A DNA stretch of 64,000 bases from an uncultured Pseudomonadota bacterium (GCA_913055625.1 CAJXJW010000003.1:124001-188000); one strand, 5' to 3'; counted from the first letter of the stretch, positions 53,590 to 63,016 are shown. The notes: generated by a model from the sequence alone, not told the origin. Numbers and translations: made by a program.

Positions 53590-54431
53590 TGCGACGCTCC
53601 CGCGACGCCCGCCAGTGCGGCGTCGAGTTCTGCCATCGCCGCCGCGAACTCGTCGTCGGTCGGCACCTTGTGGTGCCACGCGCCGTTGTCTTCCATGAAG
53701 CTGATGCCCTTGCCCTTCACGGTGCGGGCGATGACGACGCCCGGCTTCCCGGCCTCGAGCGGCGCCGACAGTGCATCGGTCAGCTCGCCGATGTCATGGC
53801 CGTCCACGGTGCGTACGGCCCAGCCGAACGCCTCGAATTTTTCCGCCAGCGGTTCCGCGTTCATGACGTCACGCGTGCGCCCGGTGATCTGCAGCGTGTT
53901 GCAGTCGACGATCGCCGTCAGGTTGTCGAGGCCGTAATGCGCGGCCGCCATCGCGGCTTCCCAGTTCGAGCCCTCCGCGAGTTCGCCGTCACCCAGCAGC
54001 GTGAACACCCGGTAATCGGCGCCGTCGAGCTTGCCGCCGATCGCCATGCCGGTACAGATCGGCAGGCCGTGCCCGAGCGCGCCAGTGTTCTGCTCGACGC
54101 CCGGCACTTTCCGCGTCGGGTGGCCGACGAAATGTGACTGGTAGTCGCACAGCGTGTCGAGCTCCGACGCCGGGTAGAAGCCCTTGCTGGCGAGCACGAC
54201 GAACAGCGCCTCGACCGAGTGGCCCTTGCTCTGCACGTACCGGTCGCGCGCCGGCGACGAGAAATTTTCGGGCGACACCCGCATGACGCGGTTGTAGAGA
54301 ACGTTCAGGATATCGATGGCCGACAGGCTGCCGCCGGTGTGCCCGGCGCCTGCCGCCTTGATCGCGCGCAGCGTGTCGCGGCGGTATTCCAGCGACCGCC
54401 GCCGAAGGTCATCGTCCGTGTAGGTCTGCAC
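53586..54431 (-). CDS. Transketolase N-terminal (TPP-binding) subunit, candidate AptA-like
   Basis: A 281-residue protein with the TPP-pyrophosphate domain. GHTGGSLSAIDILNVLY provides the first conserved His, SKGHSVEALFVVLA the second, EQNTGALGHGLPICTGMA the third, and GDGELAEGSNWEAAM at residue 147 starts the GDG-N TPP motif, closed by DCN at 176-178. Start GTG 54431; longer frames upstream lack family sequence. It is the first gene of the leftward operon, preceded by a promoter and DeoR-type repeats. Confidence 0.9.
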   Translation of the reverse strand: MQTYTDDDLRRRSLEYRRDTLRAIKAAGAGHTGGSLSAIDILNVLYNRVMRVSPENFSSPARDRYVQSKGHSVEALFVVLASKGFYPASELDTLCDYQSHFVGHPTRKVPGVEQNTGALGHGLPICTGMAIGGKLDGADYRVFTLLGDGELAEGSNWEAAMAAAHYGLDNLTAIVDCNTLQITGRTRDVMNAEPLAEKFEAFGWAVRTVDGHDIGELTDALSAPLEAGKPGVVIARTVKGKGISFMEDNGAWHHKVPTDDEFAAAMAELDAALAGVAGASQ

Positions 54432-54486
54432 TGTTCGGCCGCCCCGTGCCCATTGAGAATCGCGGCCCTGCCGGCCACGCTGCCCC

Positions 54487-54515
54487 AATCTACCGCGGCC
54501 AGCCGCAATTCGCAA
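54487..54515 (-). promoter_or_regulatory. Promoter of the leftward sugar operon
   Basis: On the minus strand TTGCGA (54515-54510), a 17-nt spacer and TAGATT (54492-54487), about 56 nt ahead of the transketolase start. Both boxes match four of six consensus bases. Confidence 0.45.
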
Positions 54516-54548
54516 GCAAACGACTTTCGATTTTTTTTGTTTATTCGC
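54509..54548. promoter_or_regulatory. TTCG direct repeats, possible DeoR-type binding region
   Basis: TTCGC (54509), TTCGA (54526) and TTCGC (54544) recur at 17-18 nt steps around a T8 tract in the gap between two divergent units. DeoR-family repressors often bind such TTCG-containing repeats. The first repeat touches the leftward -35 box. Confidence 0.4.
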
Positions 54549-54571
54549 GCCCGGATAGGGATATCATAAAA

Positions 54572-55459
54572 ATGAGCAGCGGCAGGCGGGCAGAATTGGC
54601 AAAAAATCGGAAAACGCTACAGGCGCGCGGCGCGGACGCCGGCGACGCCCGGCCGGCCGCCCGGGGCGCCACGGACGCCCGCGCCGGCAAGCGCCTGCTC
54701 GGCGAGGCGCGCCGCAGCCGGATGCTCGACTGGCTGCGCGAGGAAGGCAGCGCCCGGGTCAGCGTGCTGGCCAGCGCGTTCGGCGTCTCCGAGGTGACGG
54801 TCCGCCAGGACCTCGAGAAGCTGGAAGCCGACGGCCACGTCGTTCGCGAGCACGGCGGCGCGTTCCTGAAGTCCATGCCGGACCAGGTCCGGGCCATGGC
54901 GCTGCAACACCAGGAACACCGCGCTGCGAAGCAGCACATCGGCCGCGCCGCGGCCGCGCTGGTGGGCGACGGCGAAACGATCATCATCGACTCGGGCTCG
55001 ACCACGACCGAGGTGGCCGCGAACCTGTTCGGCCGCCGGGACATGACCGTCATTACCAACGCGCTGAACATCGCGCTGATGCTCGGCGCCGAACCCGGCT
55101 TCGACGTGCACATGACCGGCGGCCACTTCAAAGCGCCGACCTTGTCGCTGAGCGGCGAACGCTCTGCGGACTATTTTCGTGATCTTTATGCGCAGAAGCT
55201 GTTTCTCGCGACCGCGGCGCTCGACGTGAACAGCGGGCTCACCTACCCCGCGCTGTCGGACATCGCCGTCAAGCGCGCGATGATCGAATCGGCGCAGACG
55301 ATCTGTCTCGTCGCGGATTCGAGCAAGATCGGCCGGCGCTCGTTCTGCGTACTGGGGGGGCTCGACCTGGTGCACACGCTGGTGACCGACGACGGCATCG
55401 CGGCCCGCGACCGGAAGGCCATCGAGGCCGCCGGCGTCGAGGTGATCGTCGCCACCTGA
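54572..55459 (+). CDS. DeoR-family transcriptional regulator
   Basis: A 295-residue repressor with a basic, low-complexity N-terminal extension of about 45 residues, then the DeoR helix-turn-helix ([51 protein letters not shown]) and the sugar-phosphate isomerase-like effector domain ([35 protein letters not shown]). Effectors are usually phosphorylated sugars, here perhaps apulose phosphate. It is divergent from the transketolase operon and upstream of the isomerase, so it likely controls both. ATG 54572 lies next to a possible AT-rich -10 element, so the leader may be very short. Confidence 0.92.
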   Translation: MSSGRRAELAKNRKTLQARGADAGDARPAARGATDARAGKRLLGEARRSRMLDWLREEGSARVSVLASAFGVSEVTVRQDLEKLEADGHVVREHGGAFLKSMPDQVRAMALQHQEHRAAKQHIGRAAAALVGDGETIIIDSGSTTTEVAANLFGRRDMTVITNALNIALMLGAEPGFDVHMTGGHFKAPTLSLSGERSADYFRDLYAQKLFLATAALDVNSGLTYPALSDIAVKRAMIESAQTICLVADSSKIGRRSFCVLGGLDLVHTLVTDDGIAARDRKAIEAAGVEVIVAT

Positions 55460-55538
55460 AGCATCATTCCAACGGCGCGCCTGCACGGCAGTGCCCGGCG
55501 CGCGCACTACGACACTGTTCGATCATGGGAGGGACCAA

Positions 55539-56522
55539 ATGGGCAGTAAACAACGCTTCGGCGCAGGCATATGGCATTTCGCAACGTACGTCGATCGCTA
55601 TGCCACCGACGGCTACGGACCTCCGAGGGGACTGCTCGAGATGATCGATCTCGCCGGCCAGGTGGAGGACCTGTCGGTCGTCGACATCAACTACCCGTTC
55701 GCGGACCCCGACCTGTCGCTCGACGCGGTCGAGGCCGCACTCGACAAGAACGGACTGTCCGTCATCGGTATTACGCCCGAGATCTACACTCGCCGCTTTG
55801 CCAAGGGCGCGTTCACGAATCCGGACCCTGGCGTGCGGCGGCTCGCGAACGAGATGATCAACGACGCGGCGAACGTCGTGCGCCGCTTCGGTGCGAAGTA
55901 CGTCAAGCTGTGGCCGGGCCAGGACGGCTGGGACTACCCGTTCCAGGTCGACCACAAGGAACTGTGGCAGGCCAGCATCGACGGTGTCGCCGAACTCGCC
56001 AGCGAGAACTCGGACCTGCAGTTCGTGATCGAGTACAAGCCGCGCGAACCACGCGTGCACATGAGCTACGACAGCGTGGCGCGCACGCTGCTCGCGATCG
56101 AGAAGATCGGCCTGCCGAACGTCGGCATCCTGCTCGACTTCGGGCACTCGCTGTACGGCGGCGAGTCGCCGGCGGACGCCGCGCAGCTCGCGATCGACTA
56201 CGGCCGCCTGTTCGGCATGGACGTCAACGACAACTTCCGCAGCTGGGACGACGACCTGATCGCGGGCTCCGTGCACCCGATCGAGCTGTTCGAATTTTTC
56301 TACACGCTGCGCAAGAACGGCTGGGAGGGCGTCTGGCAGCTCGACCAGTTCCCGTTCCGCGAGGACGCCGTCGCGGCCGCGAACAGCGCGATCCGCTTCC
56401 TGAAGTCGATCGAGCGCGCGCTCGACAAGCTCGACTTCGAAGCCATGCAGGCCGCCCAGGATAGTCACGATGCCGTGACCGCGCTGACGCTGGCCCGCGA
56501 GGCGCTGTTCGGATCCGCGTAA
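55539..56522 (+). CDS. TIM-barrel sugar isomerase, candidate D-apiose isomerase (ApsI)
   Basis: A 327-residue xylose-isomerase-like TIM barrel. Motifs by strand: [76 protein letters not shown] (metal Glu), [14 protein letters not shown] (metal Asp/His) and [15 protein letters not shown]. Family members interconvert aldoses and ketoses. It resembles the L-rhamnose/D-apiose isomerase branch, and its neighbours support D-apiose to D-apulose. ATG 55539 follows GGGAGGGA. It ends one base before the GH140 start. Confidence 0.85.
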   Translation: MGSKQRFGAGIWHFATYVDRYATDGYGPPRGLLEMIDLAGQVEDLSVVDINYPFADPDLSLDAVEAALDKNGLSVIGITPEIYTRRFAKGAFTNPDPGVRRLANEMINDAANVVRRFGAKYVKLWPGQDGWDYPFQVDHKELWQASIDGVAELASENSDLQFVIEYKPREPRVHMSYDSVARTLLAIEKIGLPNVGILLDFGHSLYGGESPADAAQLAIDYGRLFGMDVNDNFRSWDDDLIAGSVHPIELFEFFYTLRKNGWEGVWQLDQFPFREDAVAAANSAIRFLKSIERALDKLDFEAMQAAQDSHDAVTALTLAREALFGSA

Positions 56523-56523
56523 A

Positions 56524-58041
56524 ATGCGGTCCCGGAATGACACCGGTGTCGGCTGGGCGCGGGCACTAAGCCTCGCGGCGCTGCTTTGCGGCGTCGCGTC
56601 CGGCGGCCATGCGGCCGAGCCCGCGTGGACCGCACACGGCCCGCTCGGTGTATCCGCGAACGGCCATGTCATCCAGCACGAGGACGGCCACCCGTTCCTG
56701 TGGCTGGGCGACACGGCGTGGGGCATGTTCCAGCAGCTCACCCGCGAAGAGGTGAACGCCTATCTCGAGCAGCGCCGCCAGGCCGGGTTCACGGTCATCC
56801 AGTCCGTGGCGTTCTGGTACCCGCACGGCGGCGGCATCGACAGCGGTCCGCACAATGCGCCGAATGCCTACGGTCACCGGCCGTTCGAGGGCGGCGAGGA
56901 CTCGCCGGACACGGCGAAACCGCTCGTCGTCCCGGGCGGGAGCCCGGACGACCCGAACGACTACTGGGATCACGCGGACTACGTCGTCGACGCGGTAGCC
57001 CGGCGCGGGCTGTACCTCGCGCTCCTGCCGACCTGGGGTCGCGCCACCATCACCCCGCAGTTCGGCGGCGCGCACGAGGAATTCACCGGGGACGAGGCCC
57101 GGGCCTACGGCACGTTTCTCGGCGAGCGCTACAGCCACGCCGCGAACGTCATCTGGGTCCTCGGCGGCGACGCGAAGGCGCAGGTCGACGGCTATGACAA
57201 GAACCAGGTCCCGGTTGCGTGGGACCGGCGTGCCGTGTTCCGCGCCATGGCCGAGGGCATTGCCCGCGGCGTGACCGGGCAAGCGCCTGCCTGGAACGAA
57301 GCGCACCCGGCCTGGGACGCAGTCTTCATGACGTTCCACCCGGACGGCGATGCGCCGGACAACTCGTCGTCCTGGTTTCATGCCGATCCCTGGCTCGACG
57401 CGAACGGCGTCGAGGTGTGGAAGGAAGTCGACGACGTGTACGCGACGATGCTCGACGACTACGAGCTCGCCGACCCGACGAAGCCCAGCCTGTTCCTGGA
57501 AGGCTCGTACGAGTACGGGTCCTATCGCCACGAATGCGGCTGGGTCACGCCCGTACGCGTCCGGAGGCAGGCCTACCAGACGTTCTTCGCCGGCGGCGCG
57601 GGCCACACCTACGGGGCCGGCCCTGTATGGGCGATGCGCGGCACCGGCGGCGATTACAACTGCGGCTACACCTGGCAGCAGGGGCTCACGTTTCCGGGCG
57701 CCATCCAGGTCGCAGCAGTGCTCAAGAGGCTCCTGCTGGAGCACGACTGGTCCACGTGGATTCCCGACGGACGGTCGATCAGCGGCTGGGTGAGCGAAGG
57801 CGACAGCCTGAAGACCGGCGTGCGCACCGCGGACGGCACGAAGGTCCTCGTGTACTTCGCCGACAACACGGAAACGACGATTCGCAACACGCTGGACGCT
57901 GCGGCCGAAGCAACGTGGTTCGACCCCCGCGATGGCAGCACGACACCTGCCGGGCAGTTCGCCGCGGGCGAGGATCGCGGCATGCGCCCGCCATCCCGCT
58001 GGGAAGACGCCGTGCTGGTACTGGACGCGGTGCGCCGATGA
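56524..58041 (+). CDS. GH140/DUF4038 apiosidase-like glycoside hydrolase
   Basis: A 505-residue exported enzyme. After a signal peptide (ALSLAALLCGVASGGHA) comes the DUF4038 hallmark HPFLWLGDTAWGMFQQLTREE, AFWYPHGG, and probable catalytic acids D216 in IWVLGGD and E326 in SLFLEGSYE; the C-terminus has the small beta domain (TWFDPRDGS) often named collagen-binding. DUF4038 now defines GH140, whose characterised member removes apiose from rhamnogalacturonan II. It is next to the isomerase (1-nt gap) and overlaps the region of the pectate lyase start. A near-perfect copy of the TGACACCGGTGTCA palindrome lies in its first codons. Confidence 0.85.
   Translation: MRSRNDTGVGWARALSLAALLCGVASGGHAAEPAWTAHGPLGVSANGHVIQHEDGHPFLWLGDTAWGMFQQLTREEVNAYLEQRRQAGFTVIQSVAFWYPHGGGIDSGPHNAPNAYGHRPFEGGEDSPDTAKPLVVPGGSPDDPNDYWDHADYVVDAVARRGLYLALLPTWGRATITPQFGGAHEEFTGDEARAYGTFLGERYSHAANVIWVLGGDAKAQVDGYDKNQVPVAWDRRAVFRAMAEGIARGVTGQAPAWNEAHPAWDAVFMTFHPDGDAPDNSSSWFHADPWLDANGVEVWKEVDDVYATMLDDYELADPTKPSLFLEGSYEYGSYRHECGWVTPVRVRRQAYQTFFAGGAGHTYGAGPVWAMRGTGGDYNCGYTWQQGLTFPGAIQVAAVLKRLLLEHDWSTWIPDGRSISGWVSEGDSLKTGVRTADGTKVLVYFADNTETTIRNTLDAAAEATWFDPRDGSTTPAGQFAAGEDRGMRPPSRWEDAVLVLDAVRR
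56538..56551. promoter_or_regulatory. Palindromic operator-like sequence, copy 2 (inside a coding region)
   Basis: TGACACCGGTGTCG matches the operator at 13 of 14 bases, lying in codons 5-9 of the GH140 gene. It might act as a road-block or drive control of the downstream genes, but the peptide (Asp-Thr-Gly-Val) would produce it by normal codon use, so it may be chance. Confidence 0.35.
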
Positions 58042-58061
58042 ACACTGAGAGGCAGGCCACC

Positions 58062-59564
58062 ATGCAGAACAAGACATTCCCGCTCGCCCGCGCGCTGCTG
58101 CTGGGTTTCTTCGCGCTGCCGCTGAGCGCCACCGCGGAAACGGACACGGCAGACGTGCTCGCCGCGATGAAGTCCGCCACCACGTTCATGAGCGAGACGG
58201 TCGCGGTTCGCGGCGGCTACGTGTGGGTCGTCAGCGACGACCTCGAGCGCCGCTGGGGCGAGGTACCGGCGCGGCCGAGCCAGGTCTGGCTGCAGGGCGG
58301 CACCGAGCGTGTCGGCCACGTCATGCTCGACGCCTGGGAAGCGACCGCGGACGAGGCCTACCTCGATGCCGCGCGCCGGGCCGCCGACGCGATCGTGTAC
58401 GGCCAGACGCCCGAGGGCGGCTGGCATTATTTCATCGACTTCGACCCCGCGGGCATCGAAGACTGGTACACGAATACCGCGTCGCAGTTCCGCTGGGGCT
58501 ACGAAGAGTACCGGCACTACTACGGCAACGCGACGTTCGACGACCAGGTCACGCCGGACGCGGCCGGCTTCCTGCTTCGTTACTACGCGGCGACGCTGGA
58601 CCCCGCCTACCGCACGCCGCTGTTCAAGGCGCTCGACTTCGTCATCGAAGCGCAGTACCCGAACGGGATCTGGCCGCAACGCTACCCGCTGCGCTACGAC
58701 TATGCTCACGACGGCTTTCCGGACTACACGTCGTACTTCACGCTCAACGACGGCGCGACGCAGGCCGCCGCGGAGCTACTGCTCGACGCCTGGGCCGTCT
58801 TCGGTGATTCGCGCTACCTCGAAGCGGCGACGCGGGCCGCGGAGGGCCTGATCGCGATCCAGGGGCCTGAGGGCCAGGGCGTGTGGGCCGAGCAATACGG
58901 GCCCGACGGCCGCCCGGCGGCGGCACGCACGCACGAGCCCGCGGGCTACGTCGTCCGCGAGAGCCTCGACACACTGCGGCTGCTCGCCCGCTTCTACCTG
59001 CTCACCGGCGACGAACGCTACCTCGCGCCCGCCGACCGCGCCATCGCCTGGTTCGAACGCATCAACCGCGAATCGGCCGAGCGGCGCTACCCGCGCCCGC
59101 GGTACTGGGCGCCCGGCTCGAACGACCCCGTCTACGTCGTGCGTACCGACCGCCGCTCACCCGAAGGCTACGGGCTGTACACGTGGACCAGCGACCCGGC
59201 GAAGACGAACTGCGACGGCCGCCCCTGCCGCGGCGACGGCAAGCCGTTCATCGATGTCGACGCCGTGCGTGCCGCGCTCGCGGAAATTCGCGCGCAGAAG
59301 TCGCCCGGCGCGCGCGCCGCCTACCTCGATCAGATGCTGGCCGAGGCACGCGTGCACACCCCGCGCGACCCGGAGAGCGTCGAGGACATCATCGCGGCGC
59401 TCGACGAACGTGGCGCCTGGGTAACCGGGGGCCTCGCCGTCAATGACCCGAACATGGAAAGCGGCTCTGACGTGAAACCCACCATCACCGGCATCAGCAC
59501 GCGCGTGTTCGTCGATCGACTGTCGACGCTGATCAAAGCGCTGAACGACGCCGAAGGAGAATAG
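58062..59564 (+). CDS. Pectate lyase, PL10 (Pec_lyase)-like, secreted
   Basis: A 500-residue protein with signal LARALLLGFFALPLSATA. The body shares GGYVWVVSDDLERRWGE, YRHYYGNATFDD, NGIWPQRYPLRYDY, YFTLNDGATQAA and ITGIST with the lyase at 11037, consistent with the PF09492 alpha/alpha-toroid. PL10 enzymes cut polygalacturonan by beta-elimination. ATG 58062 has GAGAGG nine bases upstream; ATG 58038, which overlaps the GH140 stop, is also possible. It is part of the rightward unit with the apiosidase-like gene. Confidence 0.75.
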   Translation: MQNKTFPLARALLLGFFALPLSATAETDTADVLAAMKSATTFMSETVAVRGGYVWVVSDDLERRWGEVPARPSQVWLQGGTERVGHVMLDAWEATADEAYLDAARRAADAIVYGQTPEGGWHYFIDFDPAGIEDWYTNTASQFRWGYEEYRHYYGNATFDDQVTPDAAGFLLRYYAATLDPAYRTPLFKALDFVIEAQYPNGIWPQRYPLRYDYAHDGFPDYTSYFTLNDGATQAAAELLLDAWAVFGDSRYLEAATRAAEGLIAIQGPEGQGVWAEQYGPDGRPAAARTHEPAGYVVRESLDTLRLLARFYLLTGDERYLAPADRAIAWFERINRESAERRYPRPRYWAPGSNDPVYVVRTDRRSPEGYGLYTWTSDPAKTNCDGRPCRGDGKPFIDVDAVRAALAEIRAQKSPGARAAYLDQMLAEARVHTPRDPESVEDIIAALDERGAWVTGGLAVNDPNMESGSDVKPTITGISTRVFVDRLSTLIKALNDAEGE

Positions 59565-59566
59565 AC

Positions 59567-61564
59567 TTGCACCGTTTTACGAAGACACTCGCCGCCACGG
59601 CGATCTTCATCCAGCCGCTCCTGGCCTGCAGCAGCGATACGCCGCCGCCCACGCAGGGCTGGTACACGCAGGGCGACTTTGCGCCCGTCGAGCGCGTGGA
59701 ACTCGTCGTGCGGAACCCGCTCGATCGTGCCCGGACAAACAGCCCGGTGACGATCCGCCGCGACCAGCTCGGCGCGCTGCCGGACGTGCACGAGATGTCT
59801 ATCACGCTGGTGGACCCGAAGGGCGAAAGCCGGCCGCAGCCATCCAACGAGGCGTTCCAGCGCCAGGGCGGTCACCTGTCGCGCCAGGAGACAAACGGCC
59901 GCTGGATCCCGTACCAGCTCGACGACCTCGACCACGACGGCCTGTGGGACGAGCTGTTCTTCATGGCCGACTTCGCGGCGGGCGAGGATAAGGTGTTCTA
60001 CCTGTACATCGGCCCTCAGGACTACGGCTGGGAGGCGCACCGCACACACGCGAACATCGCGTCCTACGTACGCCACAACGTGCCGTTCTGGGAGTCGGAG
60101 GAGATCGGCTGGAAGCTGTGGTTCCAGGCGGACATCGACGTGTTCGGCAAGCGCGCGCCGGTGCTGATGTCGCAACGCATGTACATGGAGAATCTCGACG
60201 GCTATGGCGTCTCGTACATCGACCCGGCCTTCGGCTCCGACATCATGCAGGTCAACGACTCGTTCGGTGGCGGCGGCATCGGCGTCTTCGAGGACGCCGA
60301 CAGCCCCGACGTCGTCTCGCGGCCGCGCTACACACCGCGAAAGCCCGAAGGCACGAGCTTCAACGCCGGCCCGGGCGACGACACGCGCTATGCGTTCACC
60401 GTGCTGACGAACGGGCCGGTGCGGTCTATGGTGCGCGCGCGGACGTTGAACTGGGACTCCGGCAACGGCTTCTACGAGGCCGAGCAGGTGTACACCGCGT
60501 ACGCCGGCGAGAGTTATTCGACATCGCGCGTGACGTTCACGCGCTTCGAGCCCAGGAATGCAGACACGGTGTTCGGCGCCGGGATTCGCAAGCACGTCGG
60601 TGAAGATCACCATTATCTCGGCAACGGCATCGTCATCAGCGGCGCGCCGGAGGCCATTCGCAACCTCGACGACGAGGGCCTGCGCGAGAACAGCCTGGTC
60701 GTCGACTACGTCGGCACCGCGATGGTCATTCCCGAGACGTATTCACCGGAGTACGTGTTCGTGCCGGAGTACTCCGAGAACCATGCGTTCCGCATCGAGC
60801 CGACCGGCGACCGGCGCTTCGAGTACCTGATCGCGGCGGGCTGGAGCGAGGGCACCGTGAACCGGACGCCGGAAGCGTTCGAGACCTACGTGCTCCGGGT
60901 CGCGGAAGAATTCAACGCACCCGTAACGTTCGTCAGCGCGAACCTGGAACGGGACACTGCGCGCGCAGGGCCGGTCACCTGGCACCTCGACAATCTCGAG
61001 AGCATCGGCGGCCACCCGGTCACCGTCGCCGGCGACCCCGAGGTCATCGAAACGCCGGCCGGCAAGGCGATCCTGTTCGACGGCGTCGACGACGGGATTT
61101 TCCTCGACACGCACCCGCTCGCGGGTATGGATGCGTTCACGGTCGAGGTCGTCTTCCGGCCCGACCGTGACGGGGCCGCTGAGCAACGCTTTTTCCACAT
61201 GCAGGAGGATGGCTCGGATGCCCGGGTCATGTTCGAGACGCGGCTGGTCGAGAACACGCAATGGTTTCTGGACACGTTCATCCTGTCCGGCGAACAGGGC
61301 GTCGTGCTGTACGCCGAAGACGACCTGCACGACCTCGATGCCTGGCAGCACGCCGCGATCGTCGTCGACGGCGAGACGATGCGGCACTACGTGAACGGCG
61401 AACTCGAGCTCACCGAACCATTGAGCTACTCGCCCCAGGCTGACGGCAAGACGTCGCTGGGCGTACGCCTGAACCGGGTGCACTGGTACAAGGGCGCGAT
61501 CCGAACGGCCCGGTTCACGCCCGGCGTGCTATCGCCCGAGGCGTTCCTGACGGCGGACGACTGA
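59567..61564 (+). CDS. DUF4861 protein with C-terminal LamG-like domain, exported
   Basis: A 665-residue protein with a signal and likely lipobox (LLACSS). The first ~450 residues match DUF4861: RVELVVRNPLDRARTNSPVTI, NGRWIPYQLDDLDHDGLWDELFFMADF, then beta-rich sequence to YLIAAGWSEGTVN. Residues ~490-660 form a concanavalin-like/LamG module (ILFDGVDDGIFLDTHPLAGMDAFTVEVVFRPD, NGELELTEPLSYSPQADGKTSLGVRLNR). DUF4861 proteins are frequent in pectin and rhamnogalacturonan loci. TTG 59567 is used because AAGGAGA lies seven bases upstream. It ends the rightward operon, 4 nt from a converging gene. Confidence 0.8.
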   Translation: MHRFTKTLAATAIFIQPLLACSSDTPPPTQGWYTQGDFAPVERVELVVRNPLDRARTNSPVTIRRDQLGALPDVHEMSITLVDPKGESRPQPSNEAFQRQGGHLSRQETNGRWIPYQLDDLDHDGLWDELFFMADFAAGEDKVFYLYIGPQDYGWEAHRTHANIASYVRHNVPFWESEEIGWKLWFQADIDVFGKRAPVLMSQRMYMENLDGYGVSYIDPAFGSDIMQVNDSFGGGGIGVFEDADSPDVVSRPRYTPRKPEGTSFNAGPGDDTRYAFTVLTNGPVRSMVRARTLNWDSGNGFYEAEQVYTAYAGESYSTSRVTFTRFEPRNADTVFGAGIRKHVGEDHHYLGNGIVISGAPEAIRNLDDEGLRENSLVVDYVGTAMVIPETYSPEYVFVPEYSENHAFRIEPTGDRRFEYLIAAGWSEGTVNRTPEAFETYVLRVAEEFNAPVTFVSANLERDTARAGPVTWHLDNLESIGGHPVTVAGDPEVIETPAGKAILFDGVDDGIFLDTHPLAGMDAFTVEVVFRPDRDGAAEQRFFHMQEDGSDARVMFETRLVENTQWFLDTFILSGEQGVVLYAEDDLHDLDAWQHAAIVVDGETMRHYVNGELELTEPLSYSPQADGKTSLGVRLNRVHWYKGAIRTARFTPGVLSPEAFLTADD

Positions 61565-61568
61565 GCCG

Positions 61569-62999
61569 TCAGTCCACGACGTCGATGATGACGCGCTTGT
61601 AGCGCGTCAGGCGCGGACTGCCGTGATCCGTCACCGCGAGGATCACGTGCATCGTGCCGGTACCGGGCGGCATGACGCGGCTGGTCTTCACCGTGAGCCA
61701 GGCATCCTGCTGATCGAACCCTGTGATGTCGTGCTTGTCGCCGCTCCGCGAGTTCGACATCGCGCGCGTGCCGGCTTCCTCGTAGACGAACCAGTGGTAC
61801 GACAGCGGGTCGCCGTCCGGGTCCATCGTGCCCTTCGCACTGAGCTCGACGCGCTCGCCCTTGCGCGCCGTGATGCGCTCCGGCGTCGCGAGCTTCGGCA
61901 CCGGCGGGTGGTTGGCATCGTCGTAGGCCTCGATCGTCCAGTCCATGCGCGCCGAGAAGTCGTTCTGGTAGGCCTCGCGCCAGCGCCAGATCGTCGCGTG
62001 GTTCGTCGTGTGCCACTCGCCGTCCTTGCCCAGCACCTCGTCCTGCACGTTCGTCCAGATCGGCCGCGTCTCTTCCTCGAGGAACCACTTCTCCTTGCGC
62101 GGCGTGTACAGCTCGTAGCGCCCGCCCCATCCGCCCCAATCCGGCCGTTCGGGATGATTCAGGCCGTTGTTCACGAGGTACAGGAACGAGGGTGTGTCGC
62201 CCTCCATCATGAATTCCCAGTGTGGGTACTCGGCGCCGAGTGGCCCTTTCTCACGGACGTGGCGGTCGAGCCATTCATTCGTCACCAGGTCGAAGTCGGC
62301 GCCGCCGAAGCGGCCGTGAAACTTGTCGCCGCCGATCGCGATCCACGTGGCGTGGTGGAAGCCGCCGCCGGCATTGATGCCCGGCGTCACGATATAAAAC
62401 AGGCCCGGGAAGTGCTTGCGGATCCAGGGCCCGCTGTTGTCCTGGTCCGAAATCGCGTACACGCGCAGCTTGGCGACGAACGCGTCGAGTTCCTCCGCCG
62501 AGCGCGTTTCCCGTACTTTCCACAGCGCCTGTGCCAGTACACTCGGACCACCCCAGACGTTGACCCAGACGGGCCGCGGGTCGTCGCGGTCGACCGCGCG
62601 GATCAGCAACTCCGAGCCCGGCGAGTCCATATCCTCGCCGACACCCTCGACGCCGTCGACGACCGGACCGTACGAAATGCGCTCCCGAAGATGCTCCGCC
62701 GAGGGAAAGCCCGGTTCGTGTTTTTCGAGGTTGTCGCGCACCTCGCCGTACGCACCAACGACCTTGTCGATGAGCTGGGGATTGACCGCGTCGTTGACCG
62801 ACGTCGCCACCAGGCCCTCGATGTCGAAATGGTTCGCGTACACGAGCAGCCGGACCATCGACATCTTGTCGTCCGGGTCGCCGCCGATGTCGGTGAGCAC
62901 GAACAGGCGCGGCCTGTCGTCGGCGAGGACGGCCGCGGAGAACAGCAGGATGGCGGCAATTGCGGCGCGCAACAGGCGCCGGACATACGAAACTGGCAT
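61569..62999 (-). CDS. DUF1593 nucleoside-hydrolase-like secreted protein
   Basis: A 476-residue protein with signal LLRAAIAAILLFSAAVLA, then DRPRLFVLTDIGGDPDDKMSMVRLLVYANHFDIEGLVAT, which is the Asp-rich metal motif of the nucleoside-hydrolase fold in the DUF1593 version. WVNVWGGPSVLAQALW, YAISDQDNSGPWIRKHFPGLFYIV and GRYELYTPR follow; the C-terminus is an Ig-like domain (SAKGTMDPDGDPLSYHWFVYEEAG). These proteins are seen in pectin-utilisation loci and are supposed to cleave glycosidic bonds. ATG 62999 has GGGGGGAAAG upstream, and the operator lies 18 bp before the start. Confidence 0.85.
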   Translation of the reverse strand: MPVSYVRRLLRAAIAAILLFSAAVLADDRPRLFVLTDIGGDPDDKMSMVRLLVYANHFDIEGLVATSVNDAVNPQLIDKVVGAYGEVRDNLEKHEPGFPSAEHLRERISYGPVVDGVEGVGEDMDSPGSELLIRAVDRDDPRPVWVNVWGGPSVLAQALWKVRETRSAEELDAFVAKLRVYAISDQDNSGPWIRKHFPGLFYIVTPGINAGGGFHHATWIAIGGDKFHGRFGGADFDLVTNEWLDRHVREKGPLGAEYPHWEFMMEGDTPSFLYLVNNGLNHPERPDWGGWGGRYELYTPRKEKWFLEEETRPIWTNVQDEVLGKDGEWHTTNHATIWRWREAYQNDFSARMDWTIEAYDDANHPPVPKLATPERITARKGERVELSAKGTMDPDGDPLSYHWFVYEEAGTRAMSNSRSGDKHDITGFDQQDAWLTVKTSRVMPPGTGTMHVILAVTDHGSPRLTRYKRVIIDVVD

Positions 63000-63016
63000 T
63001 CTTTCCCCCCAGGTTG

